A stretch of 36,496 nt of DNA from Anaerozeibacter quisquiliarum (GTDB taxonomy: Bacteria > Bacillota > Clostridia > Christensenellales > Aristaeellaceae). Each line of letters opens with the position of its first letter. The first letter of the stretch is position 1. Position numbers and translations under genes: made by a program. Below are positions 17,080 to 24,912 of the stretch, in pieces. The notes below the pieces were generated by a model that was not told where the DNA came from, made no database searches, and worked only from the letters and a program-made list of their open reading frames with translations. Where the stretch lies: NCBI GenBank assembly GCA_051162045.1, contig JBISDI010000039.1, one strand, 5' to 3'.

Positions 17080-17109
17080 GTCAAAATCTGGCGCCCGCCC
17101 GCATAAAAT
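17080..17109 (+). promoter_or_regulatory. yunB: sigma-E-like sporulation promoter of yunB
   Basis: GTCAAAAT (17080-17087), 14-nt spacer, CATAAAAT (17102-17109). This resembles the mother-cell sigma-E consensus (about GTCATATT, N14, CATACAAT); yunB of Bacillus subtilis belongs to that regulon. Transcription would begin near 17117, downstream of ATG 17108, arguing for a start at 17147. Confidence 0.5.
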
Positions 17110-17146
17110 GGAAAGCCATATCATTATTGACGAAGCGGTGAGGCGA

Positions 17147-17809
17147 ATGGTTGCACGCGGCGCGCGCCGAGGCAGGACGGTCCTGTGGGTGCTGATGGTG
17201 TTCTTTATACTGCTGGCCTCCTTTATCGCGTGGGGAACGCACAACCTGACGCCGGTGATGATCGCGATGGCCGAGGCGCGCGCGCGCCAGCTGGCGGTCG
17301 AGGCGATCAACAACGGGATATTTGAGGTGATGGTCAAGGGGCGGGCCGTGGGCTACAGCGACCTGATCGAGGTGGTGCAGGGCGAAAACGGGCAGGTGTC
17401 GATGCTGCAGGCCAACACGCTGCTGATGAACGAGCTGGCCAGCCGCGCCGCGCTGACCACCCAGCGCAATCTGCAGGCGCTCGAGCAGGCGGACATCAGC
17501 ATACCGTTGGGCGCGGCGCTGGGCATGCCGCTGCTGGGCGGCGCGGGGCCGCTGGTGCCGGTCAAGGTGGCGCTGGTCGGATCGGTGACCACCAAGTTCG
17601 TAACCGCGTTCGAGACCGCGGGCATCAACCAGACGCGCCACGAGATATCGCTCGAAGCCTCGATGCTGGTGCGGGTCGTGGTGCCCACCGGCGCGAATTC
17701 CGTGATGGTCACGGCCTACGTGCCGGTCGCCGAATCGATCCTGGTCGGGCAGGTGCCGCAGACGTATCTGCGGGGGGACGGGGTCGCGGCGTTGCCGCTG
17801 GCGCCCTGA
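17147..17809 (+). CDS. yunB: sporulation protein YunB-like
   Basis: A 220-residue protein with an N-terminal membrane anchor (about residues 10-32, WVLMVFFILLASFIAW) and an extracytoplasmic domain. AEARARQLAVEAINNGIFE, NTLLMNELAS, then IPLGAALGMPLLGGAGPLVP and TAFETAGINQTRHEISLE match the pattern of YunB, a conserved sporulation protein of Bacillota, made in the mother cell and needed for normal spore formation. ATG 17147 has GGTGA five bases upstream and suits the sigma-E-like promoter; a 13-residue longer form from ATG 17108 has no ribosome binding site. It indicates an endospore-forming host. A strong hairpin lies ten bases after the stop. Confidence 0.82.
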   Translation: MVARGARRGRTVLWVLMVFFILLASFIAWGTHNLTPVMIAMAEARARQLAVEAINNGIFEVMVKGRAVGYSDLIEVVQGENGQVSMLQANTLLMNELASRAALTTQRNLQALEQADISIPLGAALGMPLLGGAGPLVPVKVALVGSVTTKFVTAFETAGINQTRHEISLEASMLVRVVVPTGANSVMVTAYVPVAESILVGQVPQTYLRGDGVAALPLAP

Positions 17810-17819
17810 CGGGCGGCGG

Positions 17820-17899
17820 GGCCTCGAAAGCTTTCCGCCCGGTTGCCCGTTCGCCCGCTTCGCGGGCTCCGGGCGGTCGGGCGGAAAGCTTTCGAGGCC
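17820..17899 (+). terminator. long hairpin after yunB (composite-cassette element)
   Basis: Perfect 22-bp arms (17820-17841 and 17878-17899; GGCCTCGAAAGCTTTCCGCC and on) enclose a 36-nt loop that itself folds around CCCGC-TTC-GCGGG. TTTT follows at 17901-17904, as for an intrinsic terminator. A diverged copy lies at 33687-33755, also within ten bases of a stop codon. Confidence 0.85.
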
Positions 17900-17922
17900 G
17901 TTTTGGTTACGGGGGAACGGGG

Positions 17923-17966
17923 CCGCCTTCCTGAATTTCCTGCGGGAAATTCCGGGCGGAAGGCGG
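17923..17966. repeat. structured 44-nt hairpin A
   Basis: Outer 9-bp stem CCGCCTTCC/GGAAGGCGG, a TG bulge, an inner 7-bp stem AATTTCC/GGAAATT, loop TGCG, and a CCGGGC bulge on the 3' side. It is paired in tandem with hairpin B, which has the same layout. Confidence 0.85.
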
Positions 17967-17985
17967 GGGTACGGGGGTGACGGGG

Positions 17986-18029
17986 CCGCCTGCCTGAAAA
18001 CCCTGCGGGGTTTTCCGGGCGGCAGGCGG
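17986..18029. repeat. structured 44-nt hairpin B, covarying with A
   Basis: Outer stem CCGCCTGCC/GGCAGGCGG, TG bulge, inner stem AAAACCC/GGGTTTT, loop TGCG and CCGGGC bulge. It aligns without gaps to hairpin A. All eight differences fall in stems and form four compensated pairs; bulges and loop are identical. Both hairpins follow a TACGGGGG...ACGGGG spacer. Confidence 0.88.
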
Positions 18030-18036
18030 ACGGGAA

Positions 18037-18081
18037 GCGATTGCGAGTCGGTCGGCTGCGGCCTCCCTTGGTCGCAATCGC
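18037..18081. repeat. third hairpin of the yunB-lhr block
   Basis: Perfect 10-bp arms GCGATTGCGA (18037-18046) and TCGCAATCGC (18072-18081). Inside is GGC-TGCG-GCC, so the same TGCG loop as hairpins A and B appears again with unrelated stem sequence. Length (45 nt) is also nearly equal. Confidence 0.7.
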
Positions 18082-18150
18082 ATTCACGCCCCCGGTACAT
18101 GCCCGTGGGCGCGTTGTGACGGGGGCTTCGGCCCCCCATTCCCCCGGGGT

Positions 18151-18250
18151 GGGGAACGGGGGAACGAAAAAGCGAAGGAACGAAGAAACGAGGGAGCGGA
18201 GGAACGAAGAACGAAGAAACGAAAAAGCGAAAGAGCGAACGGCGAGGCGC
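18151..18250. repeat. 100-nt T-free, purine-rich degenerate microsatellite
   Basis: No T occurs across 100 nt. The body is GAACGAAG-like octamers (GGAACGAAGAAACGAGG, GGAACGAAGAACGAAG and so on) in which single C residues recur about every 7-8 bases. A short GGGGGC-TTCG-GCCCCC hairpin (18121-18136) stands just before it. Such strand-asymmetric tracts can form unusual structures or R-loops; function unknown. Confidence 0.8.
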
Positions 18251-18279
18251 TTTGCGCCCGCCGTCGGGGCGGTCTTCGG

Positions 18280-18520
18280 TCGCCTGCCGTGGCAAACGTG
18301 TCATGCGGGCGGCCCTTCCCATTCCCCTCCCAGGAGGGGTGCCCGCAGGCGGGGTGGTGGCCCCCGCGGGGCGTAACCCAAGCCCCCGTACCCGCTTTCT
18401 CGAGTCCTGCCATCAGGCTCACCACCCCGTCGCTTCGCGCCACCCCTCCGAGGAGGGGAATGGCTCCCTGCTTATTCCCCTCCCAGGAGGGGTGCCCGCA
18501 GGCGGGGTGGTGAACTTGAC
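18280..18520. repeat. GC-rich mosaic repeat, locus 3
   Basis: Begins with a GGCAAACGTGTCATGCGGGC segment (about 18291-18310) that is also present at locus 4, then module 1 (CCCCTCCCAGGAGGGG and GCCCGCAGGCGGGGTGG), a GGGGCGTAACCC junction, module 2 (CACCACCCCGTCGCTTCGCG, then CCCCTCCGAGGAGGGG), then module 1 again. The unit order is the same as at locus 4, although the genes around are unrelated. The lhr promoter lies about 120 bp further on. Confidence 0.88.
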
Positions 18521-18639
18521 GGTCGCACAACCGCAGCCCCGTTACGCGCATAAGGGATGCGCCTGCGCTCGGCCCATAGCCGCCCCTGCGCTCGGGGGCC
18601 TTCTTTGTGCATGCGCAGGCGAACGCCTCGATCCGCCCC

Positions 18640-18668
18640 TTGACTTTTCCCCGCGCAATCGCTAGAAT
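18640..18668 (+). promoter_or_regulatory. sigma-A-type promoter of the Lhr-like gene
   Basis: TTGACT (18640-18645), 17-nt spacer, TAGAAT (18663-18668). A start of transcription near 18675 rules out the upstream in-frame ATGs at 18607 and 18667 (the latter overlaps the -10 box) and supports ATG 18700. Confidence 0.75.
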
Positions 18669-18699
18669 GGAGGTGAACATACATTCGGCGAGGTGGGGT

Positions 18700-21600
18700 A
18701 TGGATCGGTCGCTTGCGTCCTTTGCGCCCGCGGTGGGACGGTGGTTTGAGGCTTGCGTAGGGGAACCGACCGCGGTGCAGGCGGAGGGGTGGCCGGTGAT
18801 TGCGGCGGGCGGGCACGCGCTGATCAGCGCGCCCACCGGCACAGGCAAGACGCTGGCCGCCTTTTTGGTGTTTCTCGACAAGCTTCACGGGCTCAAGCAG
18901 GCGGGGGCGCTCGAGGATCGGCTCTACGTCATCTACATCTCGCCGCTCAAGGCGCTGGGCAACGACATCCAAAAGAACCTGCGCCGGCCGCTCGAGGGCA
19001 TCCCCTGCCCCGAAGTGCGCGTGGGCATCCGCACCGGCGACACCGAGGCGTCCGAGCGGCGCGCGATGCGCAGGCACCCGCCCCACATCCTGATTACCAC
19101 GCCCGAGTCGCTGTTCCTGCTGCTGTCCTCAAAGACCGGGCGGGACATGATCCGGACGACCGAGGCCGTCATCCTGGACGAGCTGCACGCGATCATCGAC
19201 ACCAAGCGCGGCGCGCACCTGATGCTGTCGCTTTCGCGGTTGGACGCGCTGTGCGGGCGCAGCGTGCAGCGCATCGCGCTGTCGGCCACGATCCGGCCGC
19301 TCGAGCGCGCGGCGCGGTTCCTGTCGGTGTCGCCGGACGTGACCATCGTCGCGCCGGCGATCCGTAAAGACGCCGACATCCTCGTCACCAGCGCTTTGCC
19401 CGACATGCGCGCGCTGCCCGAAGCCTCGATCTGGCCTGAGCTGGCGCGCTCTGTATATGACCTGGTCAAGCCTGTACGCAGCGCGATCGCCTTTGTGGAG
19501 GGCCGCGCGCAGGCCGAAAAGCTGGCGCACGGCGTCAACGCCATTGCGGGCGAAGGCTTCGCGCGCTCGCACCACGGCTGCGTGTCAAAGGAGCAGCGGC
19601 TCGAGGCCGAGAACCAGCTGAAAAGCGGCGAGTTGAAGCTGATGTGCGCCACCTCGTCGATGGAACTGGGCATCGACGTGGGCGAGATCGACCTGGTCGT
19701 TCAGATCGGCTGCCCGCTCACGGTGTCGGGCGCGCTGCAGCGGCTGGGCCGCGCGGGGCACAACCCGGGCCGGACGAGCGTCATGCGCGTCTTCCCGCGG
19801 ATGGCGAGCGAGATCGCCTTCTGCGGCATGACCGCGCGCTGCGCGCTGGACGGCGACATCGAGCCGATGCGCCCGCCCGAAAACTGCCTGGACATCGTGG
19901 CGCAGCACGTGGTGTCGATGGCGACGGCGGGGACGTACACGGTCGACGAGCTGCTGGATGTGATCCGCGGGGCGAGCAGCTTCCGCGGCATCGCGCGCGA
20001 GGACCTCGAGGGGGTGCTGCGCATGCTGGCCGGGGATTTCGAGCACGAGCGGGACCGCCCGGCGCGAGCGCGCGTGCTGTACGACCGCGTGCACGGCCGA
20101 GTGTCGGGCGACAACTACAGCCGCATGCTGGCCGTGTGCTCTGGGGGTACAATTCCCGACCGAGGTTGGTTCCCGGTCGTGCTCGAGGACGGCACGCGGC
20201 TCGGCGAGCTCGACGAGGAGTACGTGTTCGAGGCGCGCGTCGGCGACAAGTTCCTGCTGGGCGCGTTCGCGTGGCGCATGCTCGCGATCCAGAAGGACCG
20301 CGTCGTGGTGGCGGCGGCGTCCGCCGAGGGCGCGCAGACGCCGTTCTGGAAGGGCGACGGCCGGGGCCGCTCGTACGAGGTGGGGTTGAAGTTCGGGGAA
20401 CACCTGCGCAGGCTTAATGAGGCGCATCTGACCGGCTCCATGGCGCGCGCGCTTGCACGGCTGCGGCTAGACGAGGCCGCGGCGGCGAACGCAACGCGCC
20501 ACCTCGCGCGGCAGATCGAGCATGCGGGCTGTCTGCCGGACGACAGGACGATCATCCTCGAGCACTTCACCGACGAGGCGGGCGAGCACCAGCTGATGGT
20601 ACACTCGATCTTCGGCGGGCGCGTGAACACGGCGCTGGAAATGCTGCTGCGGCACGCCGCCGGTCGGGCCACCGGCCAGGACGTACAGTCGTTCGCCGAC
20701 GACGACGGGATCCTCTTGTACCTGATGGGCACGCGCGACATCCCGGACGGGCTGCTGTTCGAGATCGACCCCGATACCGCCGAGGAAGTCGTGCGGGCGC
20801 TGCTGCCGCAGACGCCGATCTTCACGATGCTGTTCCGCTACAATGCGGCGCGCGCGCTGATGATGGGCGTGCGCAAGGGCGGCCGGGTGCCGCTGTGGGT
20901 GCAGCGCATGCGCGGCGCGGAGTTGCTGTCGGACGCCGCCGCGCAGGACGGGCATCCGCTGGTGCGCGAGACGATGCGCGAGTGCATGGGAGACTTCCTG
21001 AATCTCGCGGGCGTGCGCGAGGTGCTGTCCCGCGTGCGTTCGGGCGCGATCGCCGTGCATGAGTACCATGCGCGCGAGCCCTCGCCGATGGCGCTGCCGC
21101 TCAGGCGTCAGGTCGAGGCCACGCTGATGTACGAGTACAGCCCGATCCCCTCCGCCGCCAAGCGCGCGTCGGAGGCGCTGCTGGAACGCGCGGACGCCAT
21201 CACACCGGCCAAGGTGCAGCTGGACTTGCAGGCGGAGCGCAGGCATCAACCGGAAAATGCCGAGCGGCTGCACGCGCTTTTGATGGCCGAGGGCGACATC
21301 GTGGCGGGCGAGCTGGACGCGCCCGTCGAGTGGCTGACCGAACTTATCGACCGTGACCGGGCGTTGTACGTGGAGCCTGGGCTGTGGATCTGCGCGGAGC
21401 AGGCCGCGCTCTACGAGGCGGCGCTTCATGAAGACGACATCGGGGCGCGACAGCGCGTGGCGCGGCGCTGCCTGCGCTATCGCGGGGCGCAGGATGCGGC
21501 GTCGCTCGCGCAGCGCTACGGCTGGCCCGAGGCGGTCTCGGCGGAATTGCTGTCCGCGCTCGAAGCCGAGGGCGCGGCGATCGCGCACGAGGGCCAATAC

Positions 21601-22806
21601 CACCACGCGGAGCTGTACCGGCGCGCGCAGCGCTCGACCGTAGCCATGCGGCGGCGCGAGGCCGAGACGCTGCCGCCCGAGCGGTACGCGGCGCTGCTTG
21701 TGGGCTCGCTGCGCGCGGCGGGCGGCCCGGCCGATCAGCTGGGGCGCGCCATGACGCACCTCACGGGCCTTACGTACCCGGCGGACCTGTGGGAAAACGT
21801 GATCCTGCCCGCGCGCGTAACCGGCTTTAGGCCGAAGCTGCTCGACGAGTTGCTGATGAGCGGCGCGTATTTCTGGAAGATCGAGGACGCCGAGCGGCTC
21901 TTAATCAGCTTTCACCGGCAGGACGAGGTCGACTGGGACGCGGGCGCGCCGACACCCGAGGGGCTGACCGGCGACGCGCTCAAGGTTTACGAGGCGCTGA
22001 GCCGGCGCGGCGCGAGCTTCGCCCACGCGCTCGCGTCCTTGCTCGGCGGCGCTTCGGCGCTGGACGCGCTCGGCGCGCTCGCCCTTAAGGGGCTCGTGCG
22101 CGCCGACAGCTTTGCGCCAATCCGCGCCTGGGCGGCGCGCACGCTCAGCGCGTCGAGCGCAAAAAAGCGCTCCCGCGCGCGCGTGGCGGCGCAGGACGCG
22201 GGTCGCTGGGAGCTCGTCAGACCGCTCATGGAACCGGGCATGGAGGAAAAACTGCAAACCGCGTTCGACCGGTACGGAATCGTCTGCCGCGAGACGCTGA
22301 GGGGCATGAGCTTTGAATCGGCGCTCACGGTGCTGCGCGTGTGGGAATACACCGGCCGCGCGCGGCGCGGCTACTTCGTGCGCGAACTATCGGGCGCGCA
22401 GTTCATCCGGGCCGAAGACTACGAGCGGACGCAGGCCTTATTGAAGCATCCGGACGCGTCGGTCGTATGGGTCAACGCCGCCGACCCCATGCAGCCCTAC
22501 GGCAAGATACTGCCCCACGGCGAGGGCGCGTCGTTCCTGTGCGTGCCGGGTACGGCCGTGGCGCTGTCCGCCGGACGCGCGGTCGCGGTGTTGGAACGGC
22601 AGGGAGAGGTATTGCGGCTGTTCGACGAATCGGCGGCGGCGCCGGCGCTCGAAGCGCTCGCGCGCGATTTTGAGCTCATGCGCATCTTCTCAAGCGGCGA
22701 GCGCATCACGGTGAAGCAATATCCCGACGCCGCGCGCGAGGCGCTGGAAAAAGCGGGGTTTTTCAGGGAGATGCGCGATTACGTGCTGTGGCGGAAAATT
22801 CGGTAA
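18700..22806 (+). CDS. lhr: Lhr-like DEAD/DEAH-box helicase
   Basis: A 1,368-residue superfamily 2 helicase of the Lhr (large helicase-related) group, thought to act in DNA repair by 3'-5' unwinding. It opens with FAPAVGRWFEACVGEPTAVQ (Q motif), Walker A APTGTGKT (about 45-52), ISPLKALGNDI, TTPESLFLLL, DELHAIIDTKRGAHL (about 158), SATIRPLE, SSMELGIDVGEIDLV and QRLGRAGHNPG (about 347). The rest is the long Lhr-specific region, with winged-helix and beta-barrel domains and a C-terminal GYFVRELSGAQFI block that is seen in full-length Lhr proteins. ATG 18700 has AGGTGG shortly upstream and suits the promoter. It is a single-gene unit, ending 54 bp before the convergent rubredoxin gene. No nuclease partner (such as a metallophosphoesterase) is adjacent. 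Confidence 0.9.
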   Translation: MDRSLASFAPAVGRWFEACVGEPTAVQAEGWPVIAAGGHALISAPTGTGKTLAAFLVFLDKLHGLKQAGALEDRLYVIYISPLKALGNDIQKNLRRPLEGIPCPEVRVGIRTGDTEASERRAMRRHPPHILITTPESLFLLLSSKTGRDMIRTTEAVILDELHAIIDTKRGAHLMLSLSRLDALCGRSVQRIALSATIRPLERAARFLSVSPDVTIVAPAIRKDADILVTSALPDMRALPEASIWPELARSVYDLVKPVRSAIAFVEGRAQAEKLAHGVNAIAGEGFARSHHGCVSKEQRLEAENQLKSGELKLMCATSSMELGIDVGEIDLVVQIGCPLTVSGALQRLGRAGHNPGRTSVMRVFPRMASEIAFCGMTARCALDGDIEPMRPPENCLDIVAQHVVSMATAGTYTVDELLDVIRGASSFRGIAREDLEGVLRMLAGDFEHERDRPARARVLYDRVHGRVSGDNYSRMLAVCSGGTIPDRGWFPVVLEDGTRLGELDEEYVFEARVGDKFLLGAFAWRMLAIQKDRVVVAAASAEGAQTPFWKGDGRGRSYEVGLKFGEHLRRLNEAHLTGSMARALARLRLDEAAAANATRHLARQIEHAGCLPDDRTIILEHFTDEAGEHQLMVHSIFGGRVNTALEMLLRHAAGRATGQDVQSFADDDGILLYLMGTRDIPDGLLFEIDPDTAEEVVRALLPQTPIFTMLFRYNAARALMMGVRKGGRVPLWVQRMRGAELLSDAAAQDGHPLVRETMRECMGDFLNLAGVREVLSRVRSGAIAVHEYHAREPSPMALPLRRQVEATLMYEYSPIPSAAKRASEALLERADAITPAKVQLDLQAERRHQPENAERLHALLMAEGDIVAGELDAPVEWLTELIDRDRALYVEPGLWICAEQAALYEAALHEDDIGARQRVARRCLRYRGAQDAASLAQRYGWPEAVSAELLSALEAEGAAIAHEGQYHHAELYRRAQRSTVAMRRREAETLPPERYAALLVGSLRAAGGPADQLGRAMTHLTGLTYPADLWENVILPARVTGFRPKLLDELLMSGAYFWKIEDAERLLISFHRQDEVDWDAGAPTPEGLTGDALKVYEALSRRGASFAHALASLLGGASALDALGALALKGLVRADSFAPIRAWAARTLSASSAKKRSRARVAAQDAGRWELVRPLMEPGMEEKLQTAFDRYGIVCRETLRGMSFESALTVLRVWEYTGRARRGYFVRELSGAQFIRAEDYERTQALLKHPDASVVWVNAADPMQPYGKILPHGEGASFLCVPGTAVALSAGRAVAVLERQGEVLRLFDESAAAPALEALARDFELMRIFSSGERITVKQYPDAAREALEKAGFFREMRDYVLWRKIR

Positions 22807-22860
22807 AATGAGAGCCGCAGCGCCAGAAAAGACGCCGCGGCCCCCATCCCTACAATCCCG

Positions 22861-23019
22861 TCATTCCTGCTTGGAAAACTCGGACTTGTCCACGCCGCAC
22901 AGCGGGCACACGAAGTCGTCGGGCAGGGCATCCCATGTGGTGCCGGGGGCGATGCCGTTGTCGGGATCGCCGGCTACCTCGTCGTAGACATAACCGCACA
23001 CGTTGCACACATACTTCAT
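22861..23019 (-). CDS. rubredoxin
   Basis: A 52-residue one-iron electron carrier. Two CxxC-G motifs (CNVCGYVYDE near residue 5 and CPLCGVDKSEF near 39) supply the four Cys ligands, and PDNGIAPGTTWDALPDDFVC is the standard central loop. GGAGG precedes ATG 23019. It follows the flavodiiron gene by 19 bp and probably delivers electrons to it, although that protein also has its own rubredoxin domain. Confidence 0.96.
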   Translation of the reverse strand: MKYVCNVCGYVYDEVAGDPDNGIAPGTTWDALPDDFVCPLCGVDKSEFSKQE

Positions 23020-23038
23020 GATTCGTCCTCCTTTCAAT

Positions 23039-24877
23039 CTATCCGAGGGGTTCAAAGACCTCCGCGCCGTGCTTGCAGATCGGACAGATGTAATCCTCCG
23101 GCAGCACGTCGCCTTCATATATATAACCGCAGACCTTGCACACAAAACCCTTCTTTGCGGCGGGCTTGGGCGCGGGCTTGATGTGATCGTAGTAGTAGGC
23201 GTAGGTCACCGACGGCCGGTCGGAAAGCAGCTTTGTCTCCACGATGTCGGCCACGAACAGCGAGTGCGTGCCGTAGTCGAGCCGGTCGATCACCTCGCAG
23301 GACAGGTAGGCGTTGGAATGCCCGGTCAGGTAGTAGATGCCGTTGCCGCTGCGCATAAGGCCGCTCACGCCCTCGAACTTGTCGACGTCGCGCCCGCTCT
23401 GGAAGCCGTACCGCTTGAACAGATCGAACGTGGCCGACTGGTCGAGCACGCTTATGTTGAACACGCCGGTGCGCGCGATCATGTCGTGGGTCAGGTTTTG
23501 CCGGGACACGCAGATCGTCAGACGCTTGGGGATGTCGGTCAGCTGCGTCACCGTGTTGATGATGCAGCCGTTGTCCTTCTCCCCTTCGCGCGCGTTCAGC
23601 ACGAACAGCCCGTAGCTGAGCTTGAACAGCGCCGGGATCTCGATCTTGCTCTCGTCATGCGCCGCCGCGTGCGCCCGTGCGCTCATCGGCAGCGTGGCCG
23701 CGATCGCGTCGGCCAAGCGGTTGATGTCGCCCCGCTGCGCCTCGGCCGGTTCGGACTTGATCGTCAGCAAGTCGCCCACCACGGTGTTCTTCTCGGGCAG
23801 CGCCTTGCGCATCAGCTCGCCCGCGGCGGGGGCCCAGGAGCCGTTCTCGATGAGCGCCACCGTACGGCCCGTGAGGTTGCGCGCGGCCAGCTCGTGCAGG
23901 AAATGCTCCATCGTGGCGAACACGCCCATGTTGTAGGTGGCCGAGGCCAGCACCAGGTGGCTGTAGCGGAACGCCTCCGACAAAAGGTAGGACGGATGCA
24001 CCTTCGAAGCGTCGTACACGCGAACCTTCGCGCCCAGATCCGCAAGGCGCATCGCAAGCGCGACCGCCGCGTTCTCGGTGCCGCCGTACACCGAGGCGTA
24101 CACCACGAGCACGCCCGCCTCCTCGGGCCGGTAGGCGCTCCACAGCTTGTACTTTTCCACGATCTCGTCGATCCGGTCGCGCCAGATCGGGCCGTGCAGC
24201 GGGCAGATCATCTTGATGCCGAGCGTGGCCGCCTTCTTGAGCACCGCCTGCACCTGCGGCCCGTACTTGCCCACGATGTTGGCGTAGTAGCGGCGCATCT
24301 CGTCGATCCACTCGCGCTCGATGTCCATCTCGTCGGCAAAGATGCTGCCGCCCAGCGCGCCGAATGCGCCGAACGCGTCGGCAGAGAACAGGATCTGGTC
24401 GGTTTCGTCGTAGCTGAACATCACTTCCGGCCAGTGCACCATGGGCGCGCCCAGGAAGCGGAAGCGGTGCCGGCCGGTAGACAGCACGTCGCCCTCCTTG
24501 ACGATGTGCGTATGCGCGGCCACGTCGAAGCGGTAGAACTGGGCCGCCATCTGCGCGGCCTTGGCGGTCATGACCAGCTTGACCTCCGGGTGCCGCTCAA
24601 CCACCTCATGCAGCGCGTAGGAGTGGTCGGGCTCGATGTGGTGCACGAACAGGTAGTCGAGGGTTCGGCCGTCCAGCGCGTACTCGAGGTTCTCGAGGAA
24701 GCGCGCGGCGATCGCCCGGTCGGCGGTGTCAAACAGCACCGTCTGTTCGTCGCGCAGCACGTAGGCGTTGAACGACGCACCCAGCGGCGCGGGGTACACG
24801 TTCTCGAACAGCGCCAGCCGCCTGTCGCTTCCGCCCACGTAGATCAGGTCGTCGGTAATTTGTCTGACGCAGTACAT
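23039..24877 (-). CDS. flavodiiron protein with flavin reductase and rubredoxin domains
   Basis: A 612-residue multidomain A-type flavoprotein reducing O2 to water and/or NO to N2O in the cytoplasm. The metallo-beta-lactamase-like diiron domain (about 1-250) has HHIEPDHS near 80, VHWPEVMFSY near 145, SADAFGAFG near 165 and CPLHGPIW near 230, so the usual His/Glu/Asp ligands are present. A flavodoxin domain follows (VYASVYGGTENAA near 258, FMN phosphate loop), then a flavin reductase-like domain (about 410-550, NGCIINTVTQLT) and a C-terminal rubredoxin (CKVCGYIYEG ... CPIC, about 578-605). The fusion puts the whole electron chain in one polypeptide. AAAGGGG before ATG 24877 suggests that start; the frame is open to TTG 24916. 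It lies 35 bp after rhaA and before rubredoxin. Confidence 0.93.
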   Translation of the reverse strand: MYCVRQITDDLIYVGGSDRRLALFENVYPAPLGASFNAYVLRDEQTVLFDTADRAIAARFLENLEYALDGRTLDYLFVHHIEPDHSYALHEVVERHPEVKLVMTAKAAQMAAQFYRFDVAAHTHIVKEGDVLSTGRHRFRFLGAPMVHWPEVMFSYDETDQILFSADAFGAFGALGGSIFADEMDIEREWIDEMRRYYANIVGKYGPQVQAVLKKAATLGIKMICPLHGPIWRDRIDEIVEKYKLWSAYRPEEAGVLVVYASVYGGTENAAVALAMRLADLGAKVRVYDASKVHPSYLLSEAFRYSHLVLASATYNMGVFATMEHFLHELAARNLTGRTVALIENGSWAPAAGELMRKALPEKNTVVGDLLTIKSEPAEAQRGDINRLADAIAATLPMSARAHAAAHDESKIEIPALFKLSYGLFVLNAREGEKDNGCIINTVTQLTDIPKRLTICVSRQNLTHDMIARTGVFNISVLDQSATFDLFKRYGFQSGRDVDKFEGVSGLMRSGNGIYYLTGHSNAYLSCEVIDRLDYGTHSLFVADIVETKLLSDRPSVTYAYYYDHIKPAPKPAAKKGFVCKVCGYIYEGDVLPEDYICPICKHGAEVFEPLG

Positions 24878-24912
24878 CGTAAACCCCTTTTCTTTCATGT
24901 ATTGCGCTGCCG

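Noticed and set aside
18607..18699. 31-residue N-terminal extension of the Lhr-like protein
   Set aside because: It lies over the promoter; the in-frame ATG 18667 overlaps the -10 box, and similarity begins after 18700.
20467..21759. 430-codon minus-strand ORF inside the Lhr-like gene
   Set aside because: Opposite-strand shadow with Arg/His/Gln bias and no start signal.
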